Positions 8,360-15,313 of a DNA stretch of 64,000 nt are shown one piece after another. Made by a program: the position numbers and the translations under genes. Position 1 is the stretch's first letter; each line of letters begins with the position of its first letter. The notes under the pieces are model-generated. The model had not been told where the DNA came from and ran no database searches. It was given only the letters and a program-made list of their open reading frames with translations. Origin of the DNA: Variovorax sp. ZS18.2.2 (GTDB lineage: Bacteria; Pseudomonadota; Gammaproteobacteria; Burkholderiales; Burkholderiaceae_C); contig NZ_JANLNM010000013.1 in the NCBI RefSeq assembly GCF_024701975.1, forward strand, positions 1 through 64,000, written 5' to 3'.

Positions 8360-9601
8360 ATGACCACAGCGTCCACGCAACCCACGCAATCCACGCAGCA
8401 GGCGAGGTCCTACGAGAACTTCGTCATCGTCATCGCGCCGCTGCTGAACAGCGTCAGCGGCATCGCGATCGATCTCTACGCGCCCAGCATGCCCTCCATC
8501 GGGCGCGAATTCGGCGTCAGTGCGCTCGTGATGCAGGGAAGCATCTCGATCACGCTGATCGCCTACGCAGTGGGCCAGCTGTTCTTCGGCCTGATCGCCG
8601 ACGGGCGCGGCCGGCTGCCGGCCATCCTGCCGGGCCTGGCGCTCTTCATCGCGGGGAGCCTGGTCGCGATGCTGGCCGGCGACATCACGCAGTTGCTCAT
8701 CGGCCGGGCGATGCAGGGCTTTGCCATCGGCGCCTGCCAGGTGGTGGCGCGGGCGCTGCTGGTGGACAACATCCAGGGCGAGCGCTTCTATGTCGCCGTG
8801 GTCTACCTCAGCCTGGCCTGGGGCCTGGGCCCGGTGCTGGCGCCCTTCATCGGCGGGCTGGTCGAGCAGTACGCGGGCTGGCGCTGGAACTTCGCGCTGT
8901 ATGCGGGCTACAGCGCGCTGCTGCTGGCGCTCAGCTTCAGGCTGCAGGAGTCGCTCCCGCCGAGCCGGCGCAAGAGCCTGCGCCAGTCGCTCGGCGGCTA
9001 TGTGCTGATCCTGGGCAACTCGCGTTTCCTGTCGGCGACGCTGGCGCTCGGGTGCAGCCTGTCGGTCTTCCTGATCTGGAACATCATCGGCCCCTTCGTC
9101 ATCCAGGACCGGCTGCAGCAAAGCCCCTCCTACTTCGGCACCACCGCGCTGCTCGCGGGCATCTGCTACCTCGCGGGCACGCTGCTCAACCGCACGCTCA
9201 TCCGCACCGTGAGCGGCCGCACGTTGATGCTGGCCGGGCTCGGCGCCTGCGTGCTGGGCATCTTCGCGATGCTGTGCACGCCCGGCGCGCTGGTGCTGCC
9301 GACCCTTTTGGCCGGCGTGATGCTGACGAACTTCGGCCAGGGCCTGCTGTTTTCCAACGTCGTGGCGCTGACCATGACGCTGTACCCCGACCGTGCCGGC
9401 GCCACCGCGAGCCTGCTGGGCTGCGGAATGATGGTCTGCGCGGGTGCCAGCTCCGCGCTGGTCGGCCATCTTCCTGTCGGCACCAACCTGTCGGTCTCGC
9501 TCCCGTTCGCCGCGCTGCTCGTGCTGCAGGCCCTGGGCATCTGGGGCGCACTCCGGTCCACCGCCTTGCGCAAGGCTGTCGATCATGAATGCCAAGTTTG
9601 A
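8360..9601 (+). CDS. MFS transporter, Bcr/CflA-like (DHA1) family
   Basis: 413 residues and about twelve hydrophobic helices. The N-terminal YAPSMPSIGREFGVS and the loop LIADGRGRLPAILPG between TM2 and TM3 match the drug:H+ antiporter-1 family, close to Bcr/CflA. TM5 carries GLGPVLAPFIGG (antiporter motif C-like). The start at 8360 is set by a strong GAGGAGGAA ribosome site at 8345-8353. In the operon it could export a substrate analogue or toxic product; the substrate is not readable. Confidence 0.8.
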   Translation: MTTASTQPTQSTQQARSYENFVIVIAPLLNSVSGIAIDLYAPSMPSIGREFGVSALVMQGSISITLIAYAVGQLFFGLIADGRGRLPAILPGLALFIAGSLVAMLAGDITQLLIGRAMQGFAIGACQVVARALLVDNIQGERFYVAVVYLSLAWGLGPVLAPFIGGLVEQYAGWRWNFALYAGYSALLLALSFRLQESLPPSRRKSLRQSLGGYVLILGNSRFLSATLALGCSLSVFLIWNIIGPFVIQDRLQQSPSYFGTTALLAGICYLAGTLLNRTLIRTVSGRTLMLAGLGACVLGIFAMLCTPGALVLPTLLAGVMLTNFGQGLLFSNVVALTMTLYPDRAGATASLLGCGMMVCAGASSALVGHLPVGTNLSVSLPFAALLVLQALGIWGALRSTALRKAVDHECQV

Positions 9602-9854
9602 CGCCCGCAGCCTGGACCACCGGCTGCTGCAGACCCTGCGGCAGCGGGCGGTGGCTGCGGTGAATGAAGGGTGCAGCGTGGCCCAGGTCGCGCTGGTCTA
9701 CGGCCTGAACCGCCGCACGGTGTTTCGCTGGGTCGCCGATTACCGGCGCGACGGACCGCAGGCCCTGCTGGCCAAGCCCATTCCCGGACGGCCCAAGCGG
9801 CGCGATGCGAATGCCGCCGCGTCGGAGCCGATGTTGCCGGCGCGCAGCGAATGA
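9585..9854 (+). CDS. Small helix-turn-helix protein resembling the IS630-type transposase N-terminus
   Basis: 89 residues. SVAQVALVYGLNRRTVFRWV is a clear helix-turn-helix, followed by ADYRRDGPQALLAKPIPGRPKR. Together these match the DNA-binding front end of IS630-family transposases (helix-turn-helix plus the GxPxR linker). No DDE catalytic domain follows; the frame stops soon after a disordered tail. It overlaps the MFS gene end by 17 bases. It may be an IS remnant or a domesticated small regulator. A hairpin with a T-run follows at 9863-9884. Confidence 0.65.
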   Translation: MNAKFDARSLDHRLLQTLRQRAVAAVNEGCSVAQVALVYGLNRRTVFRWVADYRRDGPQALLAKPIPGRPKRRDANAAASEPMLPARSE

Positions 9855-10370
9855 GCACTGCGGCCCCCCGGGGCGCCCGTTTTTCCCGGTGCAACGCAAG
9901 CCCCGGAATGTCACCTCAGGTCACGTTTTGGTGCAGGAAAACAGGGCACCCGGCGCCTGTGAAACCCGCGCATGCGGTGCGCCCGCACACCGCCCCGTCC
10001 GCAGAAAAACGTGTTGTCCCGGATACCGAGAAAGTAGAGCCACCTGCCCGCCATTCGGCCCAGAGAATGGAATTCCAGAGATTGGTGTGACATAACTTTC
10101 CAACCCGATGTGGCAATTGATTTACACCCTCGATGCGTCAATCATTTCCTCTGCTGCGGTGCAACACATGGCATATATTTTGCTAAATTGAATAGTCATT
10201 TGTTTACAATTTTTTCGCCCATCAAAGCCTATTTCATTGCGAATCAGGCAATGAACCGACGCGTCAATAAAGAGCCATTGATTTTCTGCAGGAAGAACAA
10301 TTCCATTTCCGCCAATCACGAGCGGGGATGCCGTAGAGGAGACTTTCTTTAACCCTACGTTATAGGATGA
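9855..10370. promoter_or_regulatory. 516-bp intergenic region, AT-rich in its second half, upstream of the rhamnose operon
   Basis: Bases from about 10105 to 10340 are markedly more AT-rich than the rest of the window, as expected for a promoter or a transferred segment. Promoter-like hexamers TTGCTA (10180-10185) and TACAAT (10205-10210) are 19 bases apart. An inverted repeat TTCATTGC (10233-10240) / GCAATGAA (10248-10255) lies just downstream and could be an operator. An open frame at 10110-10352 has no family resemblance and I do not call it a gene. Confidence 0.4.
9863..9884 (+). terminator. Candidate Rho-independent terminator after the Liv operon
   Basis: GCCCC at 9863-9867 pairs with GGGGC at 9870-9874. 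Five Ts lie at 9880-9884. It sits 9 bases after the stop codon of the helix-turn-helix gene and would end the long plus-strand operon. The stem is short and the loop tight, so strength is uncertain. Confidence 0.5.
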
Positions 10371-10919
10371 ATGAAAATGTCTTGGAATGAAGCACTGATC
10401 GACGAGGAAATTACCATCTTGCAAAGAATTCGCTCCGATGTGGGAGCGAGGGTATTGCCCCAGCGGCTTTACGAGGAATTCGTGAAGACCTACAAGAAGA
10501 TTTCCACCGAGCTGGTGATCTTCGACGAAGAAGGCAATGTCTGGCTGACCCAGCGGCCGAGCAAGGAAAGGCAGCCCGACGAGCCCTTCGCAGGGCAATG
10601 GCACAACCCCGGTGTCATGCACAATTTCAACGAATCCATCGACAACGCGTGGGAGCGGCTGTGCAAGGACGAATTGGGAACCGACGTGGTGGCCGACGGC
10701 CCTCAATTCATCAAGATTCTCGAATTCAGCGAATCCAAGCGAGGCCATTACCTGTCGCTGCTCTATATCACGCGCTACCGCAGCGGCAAATTGACGAGCA
10801 GCACGCCCTCGGGGTTTTACAAGCCGAGCGACCTGCCGCAACCGATCTTCGAGCCGCACGAGAAATTGATCATTCCCGAGGCGATCAAGGCGGCGGCCTC
10901 CCTCGGGTGGCTGCAATGA
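10371..10919 (+). CDS. Nudix-fold protein with a degenerate Nudix box
   Basis: 182 residues. The central part (about residues 45-150) looks like a Nudix hydrolase: LVIFDEEGNVWLTQRPS, then FAGQWHNPGVMHNFNESIDN and AWERLCKDELGTDV at the box position. Compared with the canonical box GX5EX7REUXEEXGU, Arg, one Glu and the final Gly are kept. The REU glutamate is Leu, the next acidic residue is Asp, and the first Gly-Glu spacing is one longer. Nudix enzymes split nucleoside-diphosphate-linked compounds. It heads the rhamnose operon and is coupled to the next gene by ATGA. AGGATG precedes the ATG at 10371; an in-frame ATG also lies at 10377. Confidence 0.65.
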   Translation: MKMSWNEALIDEEITILQRIRSDVGARVLPQRLYEEFVKTYKKISTELVIFDEEGNVWLTQRPSKERQPDEPFAGQWHNPGVMHNFNESIDNAWERLCKDELGTDVVADGPQFIKILEFSESKRGHYLSLLYITRYRSGKLTSSTPSGFYKPSDLPQPIFEPHEKLIIPEAIKAAASLGWLQ

Positions 10920-11851
10920 TGCGGTCCGGACCGCGCAAGGCCCGGTATACCGGCGCCTTTTCGGTCGCCCCGACGATTTTCGACGAGCGGGGCGAACTTG
11001 ACCTGGACGGCCAGAAGCGCTGCATCGATTTCATCATCGAGGCGGGTGCCGACGGCCTGTGCATATTGGCCAATTATTCGGAGCAATTCTCCCTGTCGGA
11101 CCGCGAGCGGGAAATTCTCGCCATCACGATCTTCGAACACGTGGCCGGGCGCGTGCCGGTCATTGCCACCACCAGCCATTTCAGCTCGCAGATCTGCGCC
11201 GAACGCAGCAAGCGCGCCGCGCTGATGGGGGCGGCCATGGTCATGGTCATGCCGCCGTACCACGGCGCCACGATCCGGGCCAGCGAGGCCGGGGTGGCGG
11301 AGTTCTACCGGCGCGTGGCCGACGGCCTCGACATACCGATCATGTTGCAGGACGCCCCGATGAGCGGCACGCCGCTGTCCGCGGCCTTCCTGGCGCAGCT
11401 CGCGCACGACGTGCCGGCGGTCTGCTATTTCAAGATCGAGGTGGCGCAATCGGCCGGCAAGCTGCGCGAGCTGATCCGCCTGGGCGGCGACGCCATCGAA
11501 GGGCCCTGGGACGGCGAGGAGGCGATCACGCTGTTCGCCGACCTGGAAGCTGGCGCGACCGGCGGCATCCTGGGCGCCGGCTACCCTGATGGGCTGCAGC
11601 CGATCATTCGCGACTACCTCGCCGGGAACCGCGAGCAGGCGATGCGCGGCTACGAGCGCTGGCTGCCCCTCATCAACTACGAGAACCGGCAGTGCGGCCT
11701 GCTGGCCAGCAAGGCGCTGATGAAGGCCGGCGGAATCATCCGCTGCGACATGGCGCGGCATCCGATTCCCGCGCTGCATCCCGCGACCGAGGCCGGGCTG
11801 ATCGAAATCGCCCGGAATCTCGACGCGATGGTCCTGCGCTGGGCGCGTTGA
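10916..11851 (+). CDS. DHDPS/N-acetylneuraminate lyase-family protein, probable 2-keto-3-deoxy-L-rhamnonate aldolase
   Basis: 311 residues. The TIM-barrel DapA family is recognised from SVAPTIFDERGELDLDGQKR at the N-terminus, ADGLCILANYSEQFSLSDRE, and the Schiff-base lysine at residue 173 in VCYFKIEVA. The catalytic Tyr of DapA (LYNVP motif) is replaced here by Gln145 in IMLQDAPMSG, so this is not a lysine-biosynthesis DapA. Placed directly before L-rhamnonate dehydratase, it is the best candidate to split 2-keto-3-deoxy-L-rhamnonate to pyruvate and L-lactaldehyde. In E. coli that role is played by the unrelated HpcH-type RhmA. Function is inference from context. Confidence 0.68.
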   Translation: MMRSGPRKARYTGAFSVAPTIFDERGELDLDGQKRCIDFIIEAGADGLCILANYSEQFSLSDREREILAITIFEHVAGRVPVIATTSHFSSQICAERSKRAALMGAAMVMVMPPYHGATIRASEAGVAEFYRRVADGLDIPIMLQDAPMSGTPLSAAFLAQLAHDVPAVCYFKIEVAQSAGKLRELIRLGGDAIEGPWDGEEAITLFADLEAGATGGILGAGYPDGLQPIIRDYLAGNREQAMRGYERWLPLINYENRQCGLLASKALMKAGGIIRCDMARHPIPALHPATEAGLIEIARNLDAMVLRWAR

Positions 11852-11873
11852 CCCCCGAAGAAAGGCACTGCCC

Positions 11874-13058
11874 GTGATTTCCCAGACCATCAAACAGGTT
11901 CGTGCCTACACCTTGCGTGGCGGCGGGGCCGACTACCACGACCAGTCCGACGGGCACTGGATCGACGACCACATCTCCACGCCGATGAGCAAGTACCCCG
12001 AATACCGCCAGAGCCGGCGCAGCTTCGGCATCAACGTGCTCGGCACGCTGGTGGTGGAAGTCGAGGCGAGCGACGGCACCGTGGGCTTCGCGGTCACGAC
12101 CGGCGGCGAGCCGGGCGCTTTCATCGTGGAAAAGCACCTGGCGCGCTTCATCGAAGGGGCCAGGGTCACCGACGTCGAGAAGATCTGGGACCAGATGTAC
12201 CAGTCGACGCTCTACTACGGCCGCAAGGGCATCGTGCTGAACACGATCTCGGCGGTGGACCTCGCGCTCTGGGACCTGATGGGCAAGCTGCGCCAGGAGC
12301 CGGTGCACCAGCTGCTGGGCGGCGCCGTGCGGAACGAACTGCAGTTCTATGCCACCGGCGCGCGCCCGGACCTCGCCAAGCAGATGGGCTTCATCGGCGG
12401 CAAGCTGCCGCTGCAGCACGGCCCGGCCGAAGGCGAGGAAGGCCTGCGGCGCAACCTCGAGAAGCTGGCCCACATGCGCGAGCAGGTCGGCCCCGACTTC
12501 TGGCTGATGTACGACTGCTGGATGAGCCTGGACCTCAACTACGCCACGCGGCTGGCGCACGCGGCGGCCGACTTCAAGCTCAAGTGGATCGAAGAGGCGC
12601 TGCCGCCGGACGACTACTGGGGCTATGCGGCGCTGCGCAAGAACATGCCGGCCGGCATGATGGTCTCAACCGGCGAGCACGAGGCCACGCGCTGGGGCTT
12701 CCGGCTGCTGCTCGAGATGGGCTGCTGCGACATCATCCAGCCCGACGTGAACTGGTGCGGCGGCCTCACCGAGCTGATCAAGATCTCGGCGCTGGCGGAC
12801 GCCCACGGTGCGCTGGTGGTGCCGCACGGCTCGTCGGTCTACAGTTATCACTTCGTCATCACCCGGCACAACAGCCCGTTTGCCGAGTTCCTGATGATGG
12901 CGCCCAAGGCCGACGAGGTGGTGCCGATGTTCAACCCGCTGTTGCTCGACGAGCCGATTCCGCACCAGGGGCGCATGTCGGTGAACCAGCTCGACAAGCC
13001 GGGCTTCGGGGTGCGCCTGAACCCGGAATGCATGCTCGACCGGCCCTACAGCCATTGA
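11874..13058 (+). CDS. rhmD: L-rhamnonate dehydratase
   Basis: 394 residues, enolase superfamily. Long stretches match the E. coli RhmD I recall, for example GDYHDQ-like ADYHDQSDGHWIDDH, STPMSKYPEYRQSRRSFGIN, NVLGTLVVEVEA, FYATGARPDLAKQMGFIGG and VPHGSSVYSYH. Metal ligands are visible as Asp in LMYDCWMS, Glu in KWIEEALPP and Glu in STGEHEATRWG. The general acid/base His is in VVPHGSSVYS. It dehydrates L-rhamnonate to 2-keto-3-deoxy-L-rhamnonate. It has a GTG start with AAAGG about nine bases upstream. The gene lies between the aldolase candidate and rhaM. Confidence 0.92.
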   Translation: MISQTIKQVRAYTLRGGGADYHDQSDGHWIDDHISTPMSKYPEYRQSRRSFGINVLGTLVVEVEASDGTVGFAVTTGGEPGAFIVEKHLARFIEGARVTDVEKIWDQMYQSTLYYGRKGIVLNTISAVDLALWDLMGKLRQEPVHQLLGGAVRNELQFYATGARPDLAKQMGFIGGKLPLQHGPAEGEEGLRRNLEKLAHMREQVGPDFWLMYDCWMSLDLNYATRLAHAAADFKLKWIEEALPPDDYWGYAALRKNMPAGMMVSTGEHEATRWGFRLLLEMGCCDIIQPDVNWCGGLTELIKISALADAHGALVVPHGSSVYSYHFVITRHNSPFAEFLMMAPKADEVVPMFNPLLLDEPIPHQGRMSVNQLDKPGFGVRLNPECMLDRPYSH

Positions 13059-13071
13059 GGGCGCGCCAGCG

Positions 13072-13401
13072 ATGCCGGTGCGATCTTTCAGGCTCCAACT
13101 GAACCCGGGCCAGGCGGCGGAATACCGGCGCCGGCACGACGCCCTCTGGCCCGAGCTGGCCGCACTGCTGCGGGAGGCCGGCATCGAGGACTACCGCATC
13201 TTTCTCGACGAGACGGACGGCGCGCTCTACGGCGTCATGCACTACCGGCGCGACGACCTGCTCGAAGCGCTGCCCGGCTCGCCCGTGATGCAGCGCTGGT
13301 GGGCTTACATGGCGGACATCATGCAGACCCACCCCGATCATTCGCCGGTCAGCGTCGAACTGCTGCCGGTCTTCGCGTTGACGCCCGAACCACTCGCCTG
13401 A
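13072..13401 (+). CDS. rhaM: L-rhamnose mutarotase
   Basis: 109 residues, against about 104 for RhaM. RLQLNPGQAAEYRRRHDALWPEL carries Tyr18 and His22, the known active-site residues (segment quoted: QAAEYRRRHDALWPEL). The WW pair at 76-77 (VMQRWWAYMADIM) and HPDHSPVSVELLPVF are also family marks. It interconverts the alpha and beta anomers of L-rhamnose, supplying the form used by the dehydrogenase encoded 11 bases downstream. Confidence 0.92.
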   Translation: MPVRSFRLQLNPGQAAEYRRRHDALWPELAALLREAGIEDYRIFLDETDGALYGVMHYRRDDLLEALPGSPVMQRWWAYMADIMQTHPDHSPVSVELLPVFALTPEPLA

Positions 13402-13412
13402 AGGAGCACCCC

Positions 13413-14183
13413 ATGCTGCTGGCCGACAAGACCGTGATCGTGACTGGCGCCTCGCGCGGCATCGGCCGCGCCGTCGCCCTGGAATGCGCGCGCCAGGGGG
13501 CGCGTGTCGTCATCGGGCACAGCGGCAGCGCCCAGGGCCAGGCAGCCGCCTTCTCGCTGATGGAAGAAATCTCCGGCTTCGGCGGCGGCAGCATCGAAGT
13601 GGGCAGCGATGCCGCCGACCTGGACACCGGGGGCCGGCTGGTCGCGGCGGCGCTCGACGCCTTCGGGAGCGTGGACGTGTTCGTCAACAACGCCGGCATC
13701 TGCCCCTTCCACTCCTTTCTCGACATGCCGCGCGAGACCTACCTGCGCACGATCGACACCAACCTGAACGGCGCCTACTTCGCGGTCCAGGCCGCCGCCA
13801 ACCAGATGAAGAAGCAGGGCAAGGGCGGCGCCATCATCGCCGTGAGCTCGATCAGCGCGCTGGTCGGCGGCGGCATGCAGACGCACTACACGCCGACCAA
13901 GGCCGGGCTGCATTCGCTGATGCAGTCCTGCGCGATCGCGCTCGGGCCGTACGGCATCCGCTGCAACACCGTGCTGCCGGGCACCATCGCCACCGACATC
14001 AACCAGGAAGACCTGGCCGACGAGGAAAAGCGCGCCTACATGATCCGGCGCACCACGCTGGGCCGCCTGGGCGTGCCCGAGGACATCGCCGGCCCGGTGG
14101 TCTTCCTGGCCTCGGACATGGCCCGCTATGTCACAGGTGCCGCGCTGCTGGTGGACGGCGGCATGTTCGTCAATCTGCAATGA
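13413..14183 (+). CDS. SDR-family L-rhamnose 1-dehydrogenase
   Basis: 256 residues, classical short-chain dehydrogenase: cofactor motif VTGASRGIGRA near residue 10, NNAG in FVNNAGICPFHSFLD, catalytic Ser in AVSSISALVGG, and the Tyr/Lys pair in HYTPTKAGLH. The last block LVDGGMFVNLQ is typical. By context it oxidises L-rhamnose to L-rhamnono-lactone. Whether it uses NAD+ or NADP+ cannot be read with confidence. The start at 13413 follows AAGGAG at 13401-13406, and the stop overlaps the next start (ATGA). Confidence 0.85.
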   Translation: MLLADKTVIVTGASRGIGRAVALECARQGARVVIGHSGSAQGQAAAFSLMEEISGFGGGSIEVGSDAADLDTGGRLVAAALDAFGSVDVFVNNAGICPFHSFLDMPRETYLRTIDTNLNGAYFAVQAAANQMKKQGKGGAIIAVSSISALVGGGMQTHYTPTKAGLHSLMQSCAIALGPYGIRCNTVLPGTIATDINQEDLADEEKRAYMIRRTTLGRLGVPEDIAGPVVFLASDMARYVTGAALLVDGGMFVNLQ

Positions 14184-15073
14184 CGCCCGAACTCTGGCGG
14201 GAAGCGCCCGAAGCGGGTGCTGGCATCTACACCGGACCGATCGTCGATTCGCACATTCACCTGTTCGACCCCCGCCGTCCGCAAGGCATTCCGTGGCCGC
14301 CGAAGGACGATGCGATCCACCGGCCGACGCTCCCTGCGGACTACTTCGCCGTGTCGAAGGAACACGGCATCACCGGCGTCACCGGTGCCATCGGCGCCAT
14401 CGCCGTCGAGGCCAGTCCCTGGCGCGACGACAATTTCTGGCTGCTGGAGACGTTGCGCGACGATCCCCGGATGCGCGGCTTCGTCGGCAACCTGGTGCCG
14501 GGCGCCGACGACTTTCTCCCCACGCTGGAACGGCTGGCGACCGAGCCCTTGTTCCTTGGCATCCGATGCGGCAACCTCTGGGACCGCGACCTGCGCGAGG
14601 ATGTTCGCAACCCCGCCTTCATCGACGGCCTGCGCGCGCTGGCCGAGAGCGGCCGCAGCCTCGACAGCGCCAACCCCGATGCGCGATTGATCGAAGCCCT
14701 GCTCGAGATCGCCCACCAGGTGCCGACGCTCCGGATCGTGGTCGACCACCTGCCCGGCGCCGTCGTCCCGGCGGCCCAGGAACAGACCTTCCTGCACAAC
14801 CTGCGGGCGCTGGCGGCGCATCCCGGCGTGTTCGCGAAGATTTCCCAGATCCCCGTGAACGCAGACGACTCGGCACAGGTGCGCAACCGGTTGGACACCC
14901 TGTGGGCGCTGTTCGGCGAAGACCGGTGCCTGTTCGGCAGCGACTGGCCCAACAGCCTGCATGCGGCCCCGTTTCGCGACGTCCTGGGCTCGGCCCTGCG
15001 GTTCATGCGGGACCGGAGCGCGGCGGCGAAGACGAAGTTCTTTTCGACGAATTCGGCGCGCGCCTACCGTTGA
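14180..15073 (+). CDS. Amidohydrolase-fold L-rhamnono-1,4-lactonase
   Basis: 297 residues. The family-2 amidohydrolase marks are DSHIHLFDP near residue 24 (HxH metal motif), VDHLPG in the middle and the terminal LFGSDWPNS aspartate. This COG3618 type includes sugar lactonases such as those for L-rhamnono- and L-fucono-lactone. Coupled to the dehydrogenase by a 4-base overlap, it would hydrolyse its lactone product to L-rhamnonate, the substrate of RhmD. Last gene of the operon; no clear terminator follows in the 240-bp gap. Confidence 0.82.
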   Translation: MTPELWREAPEAGAGIYTGPIVDSHIHLFDPRRPQGIPWPPKDDAIHRPTLPADYFAVSKEHGITGVTGAIGAIAVEASPWRDDNFWLLETLRDDPRMRGFVGNLVPGADDFLPTLERLATEPLFLGIRCGNLWDRDLREDVRNPAFIDGLRALAESGRSLDSANPDARLIEALLEIAHQVPTLRIVVDHLPGAVVPAAQEQTFLHNLRALAAHPGVFAKISQIPVNADDSAQVRNRLDTLWALFGEDRCLFGSDWPNSLHAAPFRDVLGSALRFMRDRSAAAKTKFFSTNSARAYR

Positions 15074-15313
15074 CATCACCGAGCCCCAGGTGATGAACGC
15101 CTGGGTTCGCGCCATCGAGCGTGGCGCAGTTCGAGGCACCGATGCGGGCCTGCGGGATGACGCAGGCTTTGAGGGCTGGCAACAACGATTGCGCGGTTCT
15201 TGCAATCAAAAGCATCCAGAAAACCGGCCTCTGAAGATACGATCCATCGGTGCCCAGAGGGGGGCGCGAGGGCGGTGCGCATGGCACCGGTGAGCGGATC
15301 GGAGAAAAAAGCA

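Noticed and set aside
10110..10352. 80-codon frame in the AT-rich gap before the rhamnose operon
   Set aside because: No Shine-Dalgarno and no resemblance to a family; it runs through the likely promoter.
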